Part shown: piece after piece, positions 23,009-32,815 of the stretch | How the letters are laid out: each line of letters begins with the position of its first letter | Numbering within the stretch: position 1 is the first letter of the stretch | NCBI GenBank assembly: GCA_916700875.1 | Contig: CAKAKS010000032.1 | Span: forward strand, 5,829,001 to 5,893,000 | Source of the DNA: Sebastes aleutianus | Lineage: Eukaryota > Chordata > Actinopteri > Perciformes > Sebastidae | Reading direction: 5' to 3' | DNA length: 64,000 nucleotides | Translations under genes and position numbers: made by a program | Notes under the pieces: model-generated | Databases searched by the model: none | What the model was told of the DNA's origin: nothing | What the model saw: the letters and a program-made list of their open reading frames with translations, nothing else

Positions 23009-23288
23009 GCTACAGTAATTTAATAAATTGCTGCAGTGTACTATTCATGTTCTGATACAAAGTTCGAAATATTAGGAAGTATGTTGCTCCGCAGAAAAAA
23101 ATGCAGAATATGGGCAGTAATTCCACTAACTGTTAAATGCAAAATGGGCTGTCTTTCATTTCTAGTTATTCCTCTCCACAGAAACTAACTGGCCGGCTAT
23201 ACAGTCTGCCTTTGTCACTAAGGTTAAAGCTCTCCTACTTAGTAACAAAACCATGGCACTGGTGAATTGTAAATGTCCATTTTTATGC

Positions 23289-23354
23289 GACCACGTGGCC
23301 TAATGGACAAGGCTTCGGATCAGAAGATTGAGGGTTCGAGTCCCTTCGTGGTTG
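23289..23354 (+). pseudogene. tRNA-Arg(TCG), 7-nt deletion
   Basis: Discriminator G. Confidence 0.9.
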
Positions 23355-23695
23355 AAAGCTACAGCCCCTTTCTGAGGAACGTGATGGATGCGTGTTTGCG
23401 TCAGTACAATGCAAACTGAGCTATCTGCCAAAATGGTGTAAGTTTCAAGATTTAATACACAGCTTGAGATAATAGAAAGGGGTTTTGCATAAGCAAATAT
23501 CTTTAGGAAGGTGGGTATTCTTGCCAAACATTTTCACATGTGAAATCAGCAATATACTAATTAAGCGCTCTCTCCTCCACCAACGCCAACCTGGTACCTG
23601 GTCACACCTGATTGACCATCTAAAACTGGACCAAATATGAACGTTTTGTCCCGGTCTACGTTTGGAAGGAATTTTGTTTAAAAGTGTAAAAAGTA

Positions 23696-23769
23696 GGCCG
23701 GTTAGCTCAGATGGTTAGAGCGTGGTGCTAATAACGCCAAGGTCATGGGTTCGATCCCCATACTGGCCA
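23696..23769 (+). tRNA. tRNA-Ile(AAT), canonical
   Basis: Identical to the 14786 copy, class B flank. Confidence 0.96.
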
Positions 23770-24049
23770 GCTACAGTAATTTAATAAATTGCTGCAGTGT
23801 ACTATTCATGTTCTGATACAAAGTTCGAAATATTAGGAAGTATGTTGCTCCGCAGAAAAAAATGCAGAATATGGGCAGTAATTCCACTAACTGTTAAATG
23901 CAAAATGGGCTGTCTTTCATTTCTAGTTATTCCTCTCCACAGAAACTAACTGGCCGGCTATACAGTCTGCCTTTGTCACTAAGGTTAAAGCTCTCCTACT
24001 TAGTAACAAAACCATGGCACTGGTGAATTGTAAATGTCCATTTTAATGC

Positions 24050-24122
24050 GACCACGTGGCCTAATGGACAAGGCGTCTGACTTCGGATCAGAAGATTGAG
24101 GGTTCGAGTCCCTTCGTGGTTT
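24050..24122 (+). tRNA. tRNA-Arg(TCG), full length
   Basis: Discriminator T. Upstream cattttaatgc, the leader typical of full-length T-ending copies. Confidence 0.93.
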
Positions 24123-24463
24123 AAAGCTACAGCCACTTTCTGAGGAACATGGTGGATGCGTGTTTGCGTCAGTACAATGCAAACTGAGCTATCTGCCAAA
24201 ATGGTGTAAGTTTCAAGATTTAATACACAGCTTGAGATAATAGAAAGGGGTTTTGCATAAGCAAATATCTTTAGGAAGGTGGGTATTCTTGCCACACATT
24301 TTCACATGTAAAGTCAGCAATATACCAATTAAGCTATCTCTCCTCCACCAACGCCAACCTGGTACCTGGTCACACCTGATTGACCATCTAAAACTGGACC
24401 AAATATGAACGTTTTGTCCCGGTCTACGTTTGGAAGGAATTTTGTTTAAAAGTGTAAAAAGTA

Positions 24464-24537
24464 GGCCGGTTAGCTCAGATGGTTAGAGCGTGGTGCTAAT
24501 AACGCCAAGGTCATGGGTTCGATCCCCATACTGGCCA
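24464..24537 (+). tRNA. tRNA-Ile(AAT), canonical
   Basis: Identical to the 14786 copy, class B flank. Confidence 0.96.
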
Positions 24538-24817
24538 GCTACAGTAATTTAATAAATTGCTGCAGTGTACTATTCATGTTCTGATACAAAGTTCGAAATA
24601 TTAGGAAGTATGTTGCTCCGCAGAAAGAAATGCAGAATATGGGCAGTAATTCCACTAACTGTTAAATGCAAAATGGGCTGTCTTTCATTTCTAGTTATTC
24701 CTCTCCACAGAAACTAACTGGCCGGCTATACAGTCTGCCTTTGTCACTAAGGTTAAAGCTCTCCTACTTAGTAACAAAACCATGGCACTGGTGAATTGTA
24801 AATGTCCATTTTTATGC

Positions 24818-24883
24818 GACCACGTGGCCTAATGGACAAGGCTTCGGATCAGAAGATTGAGGGTTCGAGTCCCTTCGTGGTTG
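24818..24883 (+). pseudogene. tRNA-Arg(TCG), 7-nt deletion
   Basis: Discriminator G. Confidence 0.9.
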
Positions 24884-25225
24884 AAAGCTACAGCCCCTTT
24901 CTGAGGAACGTGATGGATGCGTGTTTGCGTCAGTACAATGCAAACTGAGCTATCTGCCAAAATGGTGTAAGTTTCAAGATTTAATACACAGCTTGAGATA
25001 ATAGAAAGGGGTTTTGCATAAGCAAATATCTTTAGGAAGGTGGGTATTCTTGCCACACATTTTCACATGTGAAAGTCAGCAATATACCAATTAAGCTATC
25101 TCTCCTCCACCAACGCCAACCTGGTACCTGGTCACACCTGATTGACCATCTAAAACTGGACCAAATATGAACGTTTTGTCCCGGTCTACGTTTGGAAGGA
25201 ATTTTGTTTAAAAGTGTAAAAAGTA

Positions 25226-25299
25226 GGCCGGTTAGCTCAGATGGTTAGAGCGTGGTGCTAATAACGCCAAGGTCATGGGTTCGATCCCCATACTGGCCA
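25226..25299 (+). tRNA. tRNA-Ile(AAT), canonical
   Basis: Identical to the 14786 copy, class B flank. Confidence 0.96.
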
Positions 25300-25579
25300 G
25301 CTACAGTAATTTAATAAATTGCTGCAGTGTACTATTCATGTTCTGATACAAAGTTCGAAATATTAGGAAGTATGTTGCTCCGCAGAAAAAAATGCAGAAT
25401 ATGGGCAGTAATTCCACTAACTGTTAAATGCAAAATGGGCTGTCTTTCATTTCTAGTTATTCCTCTCCACAGAAACTAACTGGCCGGCTATACAGTCTGC
25501 ATTTGTCACTAAGGTTAAAGCTCTCCTACTTAGTAACAAAACCATGGCACTGGTGAATTGTAAATGTCCATTTTTATGC

Positions 25580-25645
25580 GACCACGTGGCCTAATGGACA
25601 CGGCTTCGGATCAGAAGATTGAGGGTTCGAGTCCCTTCGTGGTTG
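25580..25645 (+). pseudogene. tRNA-Arg(TCG), 7-nt deletion
   Basis: Carries the ACACGGC change also seen at 17193. Discriminator G. Confidence 0.9.
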
Positions 25646-25988
25646 AAAGCTACAGCCACTTTCTGAGGGACGCGGTGGATGCTTGTTTGCGTCAGAACAA
25701 TGCAAACTGAGCTATCTGCCAAAATGGTGTAAGTTTCAAGATTTAATACACAGCTTGAGATAATAGAAAGGGGTTTTGCATAAGCAAATATCTTTAGGAA
25801 GGTGGGTATTCTTGCCAAACATTTTCACATGTGAAAGTCAGCAATATACCAATTAAAGCTATCTCTCCTCCACCAACGTCAAGCTGGTACCTGGTCACAC
25901 CTGATTGATCATCTAAAACTGGACCAAATATGAACGTTTTGTCCCGGTCTACGTTTGGAAGGAATTTTGTTTAAAAGTGTAAAAAGTA

Positions 25989-26062
25989 GGCCGGTTAGCT
26001 CAGATGGTTAGAGCGTGGTGCTAATAACGCCAAGGTCATGGGTTCGATCCCCATACTGGCCA
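25989..26062 (+). tRNA. tRNA-Ile(AAT), canonical
   Basis: Identical to the 14786 copy, class B flank. Confidence 0.96.
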
Positions 26063-26342
26063 GCTACAGTAATTTAATAAATTGCTGCAGTGTACTATTC
26101 ATGTTCTGATACAAAGTTCGAAATATTAGGAAGTATGTTGCTCCGCAGAAAAAAATGCAGAATATGGGCAGTAATTCCACTAACTGTTAAATGCAAAATG
26201 GGCTGTCTTTCATTTCTAGTTATTCCTCTCCACAGAAACTAACTGGCCGGCTATACAGTCTGCCTTTGTCACTAAGGTTAAAGCTCTCCTACTTAGTAAC
26301 AAAACCATGGCACTGGTGAATTGTAAATGTCCATTTTTATGC

Positions 26343-26408
26343 GACCACGTGGCCTAATGGACAAGGCTTCGGATCAGAAGATTGAGGGTTCGAGTCCCTT
26401 CGTGGTTT
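26343..26408 (+). pseudogene. tRNA-Arg(TCG), 7-nt deletion
   Basis: Discriminator T. The spacer (ctgtctgagtaacg) is shared with the unit at 29409, which instead has a full-length Arg. Confidence 0.9.
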
Positions 26409-26749
26409 AAAGCTACAGCCCCTGTCTGAGTAACGTGATGGATGCGTGTTAGCGTCAGTACAATGCAAACTGAGCTATCTGCCAAAATGGTGTAAGTTTC
26501 AAGATTTAATACACAGCTTGAGATAATAGAAAGGGGTTTTGCATAAGCAAATATCTTTAGGAAGGTGGGTATTCTTGCCACACATTTTCACATGTAAAGT
26601 CAGCAATATACCAATTAAGCTATCTCTCCTCCACCAACGCCAACCTGGTACCTGGTCACACCTGATTGACCATCTAAAACTGGACCAAATATGAACGTTT
26701 TGTCCCGGTCTACGTTTGGAAGGAATTTTGTTTAAAAGTGTAAAAAGTA

Positions 26750-26823
26750 GGCCGGTTAGCTCAGATGGTTAGAGCGTGGTGCTAATAACGCCAAGGTCAT
26801 GGGTTCGATCCCCATACTGGCCA
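26750..26823 (+). tRNA. tRNA-Ile(AAT), canonical
   Basis: Identical to the 14786 copy, class B flank. Confidence 0.96.
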
Positions 26824-27103
26824 GCTACAGTAATTTAATAAATTGCTGCAGTGTACTATTCATGTTCTGATACAAAGTTCGAAATATTAGGAAGTATGTT
26901 GCTCCGCAGAAAAAAATGCAGAATATGGGCAGTAATTCCACTAACTGTTAAATGCAAAATGGGCTGTCTTTCATTTCTAGTTATTCCTCTCCACAGAAAC
27001 TAACTGGCCGGCTATACAGTCTGCCTTTGTCACTAAGGTTAAAGCTCTCCTACTTAGTAACAAAACCATGGCACTGGTGAATTGTAAATGTCCATTTTTA
27101 TGC

Positions 27104-27176
27104 GACCACGTGGCCTAATGGACAAGGCGTCTGACTTCGGATCAGAAGATTGAGGGTTCGAGTCCCTTCGTGGTTT
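27104..27176 (+). tRNA. tRNA-Arg(TCG), full length
   Basis: Discriminator T. First of seven consecutive full-length Arg copies. Confidence 0.93.
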
Positions 27177-27518
27177 AAAGCTACAGCCACTTTCTGAGGA
27201 ACGTGATGGATGCGTGTTTGCGTCAGTACAATGCAAACTGAGCTATCTGCCAAAATGGTGTAAGTTTCAAGATTTAATACACAGCTTGAGATAATAGAAA
27301 GGGGTTTTGCATAAGCAAATATCTTTAGGAAGGTGGGTATTCTTGCCACACATTTTCACATGTAAAGTCAGCAATATACCAATTAAGCTATCTCTCCTCC
27401 ACCAACGCCAACCTGGTACCTGGTCACACCTGATTGACCATCTAAAACTGGACCAAATATGAACGTTTTGTCCCGGTCTACGTTTGGAAGGAATTTTGTT
27501 TAAAAGCATGTAAAAGTA

Positions 27519-27592
27519 GGCCGGTTAGCTCAGATGGTTAGAGCGTGGTGCTAATAACGCCAAGGTCATGGGTTAGATCCCCATACTGGCCA
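27519..27592 (+). tRNA. tRNA-Ile(AAT), T-loop variant (probably impaired)
   Basis: TTAGATC T loop. Class C flank with a hybrid base (gctacagataattt). Confidence 0.8.
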
Positions 27593-27872
27593 GCTACAGA
27601 TAATTTAACAAATTGCTGCAGTGTACGTTTCATGTTCTGGTACAAAGTTTGAAATATAGGAAGTATGTTGCTTCGCAGAAACAAATGCAGAATGTTGGCA
27701 TTAATTCCACTAACTGTTAAATGCAAAATGGGCTGTCTTTCATCTCTAGTTATTCCTCTCCACAGAAACTAACTGGCCAGCTATACAGTCTGCCTTTGTT
27801 ACTAAGGTTAGCACTCTCCTACTTAGCAGCAAAACCATGGCACTGCTGAATTGTAAATGTCCATTTTTATGC

Positions 27873-27945
27873 GACCACGTGGCCTAATGGACAAGGCGTC
27901 TGACTTCGGATCAGAAGATTGAGGGTTCGAGTCCCTTCGTGGTTG
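27873..27945 (+). tRNA. tRNA-Arg(TCG), full length
   Basis: Discriminator G, all stems paired. Confidence 0.94.
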
Positions 27946-28287
27946 AAAGCTACAGCCACTTTCTGAGGAACGTGGTGGATGCGTGTTTGCGTCAGTAACA
28001 ATGCAAACTGAGCTATCTGCCAAAATGGTGTAAGTTTCAAGATTTAATACACAGCTTGAGATAATAGAAAGGGGTTTTGCATAAGCAAATATCTTTAGGA
28101 AGGTGGGTATTCTTGCCACACATTTTCACATGTAAAGTCAGCAATATACCAATAAAGCTATCTCTCCTCCACCAACGTCAAGCTGGTACCTGGTCACACC
28201 TGATTGACCATCTAAAACTGGACCAAATATGTATGTTTTGTCCCGGTCTACGTTTGGAAGGAATTTTGTTTAAAAGTGTAAAAAGTA

Positions 28288-28361
28288 GGCCGGTTAGCTC
28301 AGATGGTTAGAGCGTGGTGCTAATAACGCCAAGGTCATGGGTTCGATCCCCATACTGGCCA
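28288..28361 (+). tRNA. tRNA-Ile(AAT), canonical
   Basis: Identical to the 14786 copy, class A flank. Confidence 0.96.
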
Positions 28362-28640
28362 CATTCAGTATTTAGTCTTCAGCTGCAGTGTACATTTCAT
28401 GTTCTGGTACAAAGTTTGAAATAATAGGAAGTATGTTGCTTCGCAGAAACAAATGCAGAATGTGGGCATTAATTCAACTAACTGTTAAATGCAAAATGGG
28501 CTGTCTTTCATCTCTAGTTATTCCTCTCCACAGAAACTAACTGGCCAGCTATACATTCTGCCTTTGTTACTAAGGTTAGCACTCTCCTACTTAGCAGCAA
28601 AACCATGGCACTGGTGAATTGTAAATGTCCATTTTAATGC

Positions 28641-28713
28641 GACCACGTGGCCTAATGGACAAGGCGTCTGACTTCGGATCAGAAGATTGAGGGTTCGAGT
28701 CCCTTCGTGGTTT
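28641..28713 (+). tRNA. tRNA-Arg(TCG), full length
   Basis: Discriminator T. Confidence 0.93.
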
Positions 28714-29054
28714 AAAGCTACAGCCACTTTCTGAGGAACATGGTGGATGCGTGTTTGCGTCAGTACAATGCAAACTGAGCTATCTGCCAAAATGGTGTAA
28801 GTTTCAAGATTTAATACACAGATATAGATAATAGAAAGGGGTTTTGCATAAGCAAATATCTTTAGGAAGGTGGGTATTCTTGCCACACATTTTCACATGT
28901 AAAGTCAGCAATATACCAATTAAGCTATCTCTCCTCCACCAACGCCAACCTGGTACCTGGTCACACCTGATTGACCATCTAAAACTGTACCAAATATGAA
29001 CGTTTTGTCCCGGTCTACGTTTGGAAGGAATTTTGTTTAAAAGTGTAAAAAGTA

Positions 29055-29128
29055 GGCCGGTTAGCTCAGATGGTTAGAGCGTGGTGCTAATAACGCCAAG
29101 GTCATGGGTTCGATCCCCATACTGGCCA
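29055..29128 (+). tRNA. tRNA-Ile(AAT), canonical
   Basis: Identical to the 14786 copy, class B flank. Confidence 0.96.
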
Positions 29129-29408
29129 GCTACAGTAATTTAATAAATTGCTGCAGTGTACTATTCATGTTCTGATACAAAGTTCGAAATATTAGGAAGT
29201 ATGTTGCTCCGCAGAAAAAAATGCAGAATATGAGCAGTAATTCCACTAACTGTTAAATGCAAAATGGGCTGTCTTTCATTTCTAGTTATTCCTCTCCACA
29301 GAAACTAACTGGCCGGCTATACAGTCTGCCTTTGTCACTAAGGTTAAAGCTCTCCTACTTAGTAACAAAACCATGGCACTGGTGAATTGTAAATGTCCAT
29401 TTTAATGC

Positions 29409-29481
29409 GACCACGTGGCCTAATGGACAAGGCGTCTGACTTCGGATCAGAAGATTGAGGGTTCGAGTCCCTTCGTGGTTT
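29409..29481 (+). tRNA. tRNA-Arg(TCG), full length
   Basis: Discriminator T. Spacer matches that of the shortened copy at 26343, which suggests exchange between unit types. Confidence 0.93.
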
Positions 29482-29822
29482 AAAGCTACAGCCCCTGTCT
29501 GAGTAACGTGATGGATGCGTGTTAGCGTCAGTACAATGCAAACTGAGCTATCTGCCAAAATGGTGTAAGTTTCAAGATTTAATACACAGCTTGAGATAAT
29601 AGAAAGGGGTTTTGCATAAGCAAATATCTTTAGGAAGGTGGGTATTCTTGCCACACATTTTCACATGTGAAGTCAGCAATATACTAATTAAGCGCTCTCT
29701 CCTCCACCAACGTCAAGCTGGTACCTGGTCACACCTGATTGACCATCTAAAACTGGACCAAATATGAACGTTTTGTCCCGGTCTACGTTTGGAAGGAATT
29801 TTGTTTAAAAGTGTAAAAAGTA

Positions 29823-29896
29823 GGCCGGTTAGCTCAGATGGTTAGAGCGTGGTGCTAATAACGCCAAGGTCATGGGTTCGATCCCCATACTGGCCA
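29823..29896 (+). tRNA. tRNA-Ile(AAT), canonical
   Basis: Identical to the 14786 copy, class B flank. Confidence 0.96.
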
Positions 29897-30177
29897 GCTA
29901 CAGTAATTTAATAAATAGCTGCAGTGTACTATTCATGTTCTGATACAAAGTTCGAAATATTAGGAAGTATGTTGCTCCGCAGAAAAAAATGCAGAATATG
30001 GGCAGTAATTCCACTAACTGTTAAATGCAAAATGGGCTGTCTTTCATTTCTAGTTATTCCTCTCCACAGAAACTAACTGGCCAGGCTATACAGTCTGCCT
30101 TTGTCACTAAGGTTAAAGCTCTCCTACTTAGTAACAAAACCATGGCACTGGTGAATTGTAAATGTCCATTTTTATGC

Positions 30178-30250
30178 GACCACGTGGCCTAATGGACAAG
30201 GCGTCTGACTTCGGATCAGAAGATTGAGGGTTCGAGTCCCTTCGTGGTTT
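30178..30250 (+). tRNA. tRNA-Arg(TCG), full length
   Basis: Discriminator T. Nine bases (ggtggatgc region) are missing from the spacer just downstream, near 30279. Confidence 0.93.
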
Positions 30251-30580
30251 AAAGCTACAGCCACTTTCTGAGGAACATGCGTGTTTGCGTCAGTACAATG
30301 CAAACTGAGCTATCTGCCAAAATGGTGTAAGTTTCAAGATTTAATACACAGATATAGATAATAGAAAGGGGTTTTGCATAAGCAAATATCTTTAGGAAGG
30401 TATTCTTGCCACACATTTTCACATGTAAAGTCAGCAATATACCAATTAAGCTATCTCTCCTCCACCAACGCCAACCTGGTACCTGGTCACACCTGATTGA
30501 CCATCTAAAACTGGACCAAATATGAACGTTTTGTCCCGGTCTACGTTTGGAAGGAATTTTGTTTAAAAGCATGAAAAGTA

Positions 30581-30654
30581 GGCCGGTTAGCTCAGATGGT
30601 TAGAGCGTGGTGCTAATAACGCCAAGGTCATGGGTTAGATCCCCATACTGGCCA
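30581..30654 (+). tRNA. tRNA-Ile(AAT), T-loop variant (probably impaired)
   Basis: TTAGATC T loop, class C flank. Fourth copy with this change. Confidence 0.8.
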
Positions 30655-30934
30655 GCTACGATAATTTAACAAATTGCTGCAGTGTACGTTTCATGTTCTG
30701 GTACAAAGTTTGAAATAATAGGAAGTATGTTGCTTCGCAGAAACAAATGCAGAATGTGGGCATTAATTCAACTAACTGTTAAATGCAAAATGGGCTGTCT
30801 TTCATCTCTAGTTATTCCTCTCCACAGAAACTAACTGGCCAGCTATACAGTCTGCCTTTGTTACTAAGGTTAGCACTCTCCTACTTAGCAGCAAAACCAT
30901 GGCACTGCTGAATTGTAAATGTCCATTTTTATGA

Positions 30935-31007
30935 GACCACGTGGCCTAATGGACAAGGCGTCTGACTTCGGATCAGAAGATTGAGGGTTCGAGTCCCTTC
31001 GTGGTTG
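30935..31007 (+). tRNA. tRNA-Arg(TCG), full length
   Basis: Discriminator G. The base before the gene is A (atgaGACC) instead of C. Confidence 0.94.
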
Positions 31008-31348
31008 AAAGCTACAGCCACTTTCTGAGGAACGTGGTGGATGCGTGTTTGCGTCAGAACAATGCAAACTGAGCTATCTGCCAAAATGGTGTAAGTTTCA
31101 AGATTTAATACACAGCTTGAGATAATAGAAAGGGGTTTTGCATAAGCAAATATCTTTAGGAAGGTGGGTATTCTTGCCACACATTTTCACATGTAAAGTC
31201 AGCAATATACCAATAAAGCTATCTCTCCTCCACCAACGTCAAGCTGGTACCTGGTCACACCTGATTGACCATCTAAAACTGGACCAAATATGTACGTTTT
31301 GTCCCGGTCTACGTTTGGAAGGAATTTTGTTTAAAAGTGTAAAAAGTA

Positions 31349-31422
31349 GGCCGGTTAGCTCAGATGGTTAGAGCGTGGTGCTAATAACGCCAAGGTCATG
31401 GGTTCGATCCCCATACTGGCCA
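31349..31422 (+). tRNA. tRNA-Ile(AAT), canonical
   Basis: Identical to the 14786 copy, class A flank. Confidence 0.96.
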
Positions 31423-31701
31423 CATTCAGTATTTAGTCTTCAGCTGCAGTGTACATTTCATGTTCTGGTACAAAGTTTGAAATAATAGGAAGTATGTTGC
31501 TTCGCAGAAACAAATGCAGAATGTGGGCATTAATTCAACTAACTGTTAAATGCAAAATGGGCTGTCTTTCATCTCTAGTTATTCCTCTCCACAGAAACTA
31601 ACTGGCCAGCTATACATTCTGCCTTTGTTACTAAGGTTAGCACTCTCCTACTTAGCAGCAAAACCATGGCACTGGTGAATTGTAAATGTCCATTTTAATG
31701 C

Positions 31702-31774
31702 GACCACGTGGCCTAATGGACAAGGCGTCTGACTTCGGATCAGAAGATTGAGGGTTCGAGTCCCTTCGTGGTTT
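31702..31774 (+). tRNA. tRNA-Arg(TCG), full length
   Basis: Discriminator T. Last full-length Arg copy of the array. Confidence 0.93.
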
Positions 31775-32111
31775 AAAGCTACAGCCACTTTCTGAGGAAC
31801 ATGGTGGATGCGTGTTTGCGTCAGTACAATGCAAACTGAGCTATCTGCCAAAATGGTGTAAGTTTCAAGATTTAATACACAGATATAGATAATAGAAAGG
31901 GGTTTTGCATAAGCAAATATCTTTAGGAAGGTATTCTTGCCACACATTTTCACATGTAAAATCAGCAATATACCAATTAAGCTATCTCTCCTCCACCAAC
32001 GCCAACCTGGTACCTGGTCACACCTGATTGACCATCTAAAACTGGACCAAATATGAACGTTTTGTCCCGGTCTACGTTTGGAAGGAATTTTGTTTAAAAG
32101 TGTAAAAAGTA

Positions 32112-32185
32112 GGCCGGTTAGCTCAGATGGTTAGAGCGTGGTGCTAATAACGCCAAGGTCATGGGTTCGATCCCCATACTGGCCA
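32112..32185 (+). tRNA. tRNA-Ile(AAT), canonical
   Basis: Identical to the 14786 copy, class B flank. Last Ile copy. Confidence 0.96.
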
Positions 32186-32465
32186 GCTACAGTAATTTAA
32201 TAAATTGCTGCAGTGTACTATTCATGTTCTGATACAAAGTTCGAAATATTAGGAAGTATGTTGCTCCACAGAAAAAAATGCAGAATATGGGCAGTAATTC
32301 CACTAACTGTTAAATGCAAAATGGGCTGTCTTTCATTTCTAGTTATTCCTCTCCACAGAAACTAACTGGCCGGCTATACAGTCTGCCTTTGTCACTAAGG
32401 TTAAAGCTCTCCTACTTAGTAACAAAACCATGGCACTGGTGAATTGTAAATGTCCATTTTTATGC

Positions 32466-32531
32466 GACCACGTGGCCTAATGGACAAGGCTTCGGATCAG
32501 AAGATTGAGGGTTCGAGTCCCTTCGTGGTTG
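32466..32531 (+). pseudogene. tRNA-Arg(TCG), 7-nt deletion
   Basis: Discriminator G. Its downstream spacer is clearly diverged (gaggaaaatggtggaggggtg) and array homology ends near 32815. Confidence 0.9.
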
Positions 32532-32815
32532 AAAGCTACAGACTCTGTCTGAGGAAAATGGTGGAGGGGTGTTTGCGTCAGTAAAATGCAAACTGAGTTC
32601 TCTGCCAAAATGGTGTAAGTTTCAAGATTTAATACACAGCTTGAGATAATATAAAGGTGTTTTACATAAGCAAATATCTTTAGGAAGGTGGGTATTCTTG
32701 CCAAACATTTTCACATGTAAAGTCAGCAATATACCAATTAAGCTCTCTCCTCCACCAACGCCAAGCTGGTACCTGGTCACACCTGATTGACCATATAAAA
32801 CTAGTCCAAATATGT

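Larger units (their letters stand above)
11060..32815 (+). repeat. Tandem array of ~760-bp units, each with tRNA-Ile(AAT) and tRNA-Arg(TCG)
   Basis: About 21.75 kb of head-to-tail units. Ile genes start every 736-776 bp, mostly about 761 bp (units with the shortened Arg) or about 768 bp (units with full Arg). Within a unit Ile is followed after about 280 bp by Arg, then after about 310-325 bp by the next Ile. Three classes of Ile 3' flank exist: A ('acattcagtatttagtc'), B ('gctacagtaatttaataaat') and C ('gctac[a/g]ataatttaacaa'). Class order from 13.3 kb is A C A, gap, hybrid, B A B C B A B C B B B B B B C A B B C A B. The first two to three units and the last half unit are diverged, as expected at edges not reached by unequal exchange. 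A 500-N gap lies at 15526-16025. Confidence 0.97.

Noticed and set aside
13623..32704. Recurrent antisense open frames of 75-106 codons, one per unit, starting MARIPTFLKIFAYAK
   Set aside because: They run antisense through the tRNA-Arg gene (the FNHEGTRTLNLLIRS part is the tRNA reverse complement) and change their ending only because of the 7-nt deletion. They recur because the DNA unit recurs. No sign of protein-level selection.
11060..32815. Centromeric satellite or 5S rDNA array as explanation for the tandem unit
   Set aside because: Every unit contains recognisable cloverleaf tRNAs with Pol III boxes, and no 5S-like internal control region was seen. The array is also too short and too mixed in class for a typical centromere.
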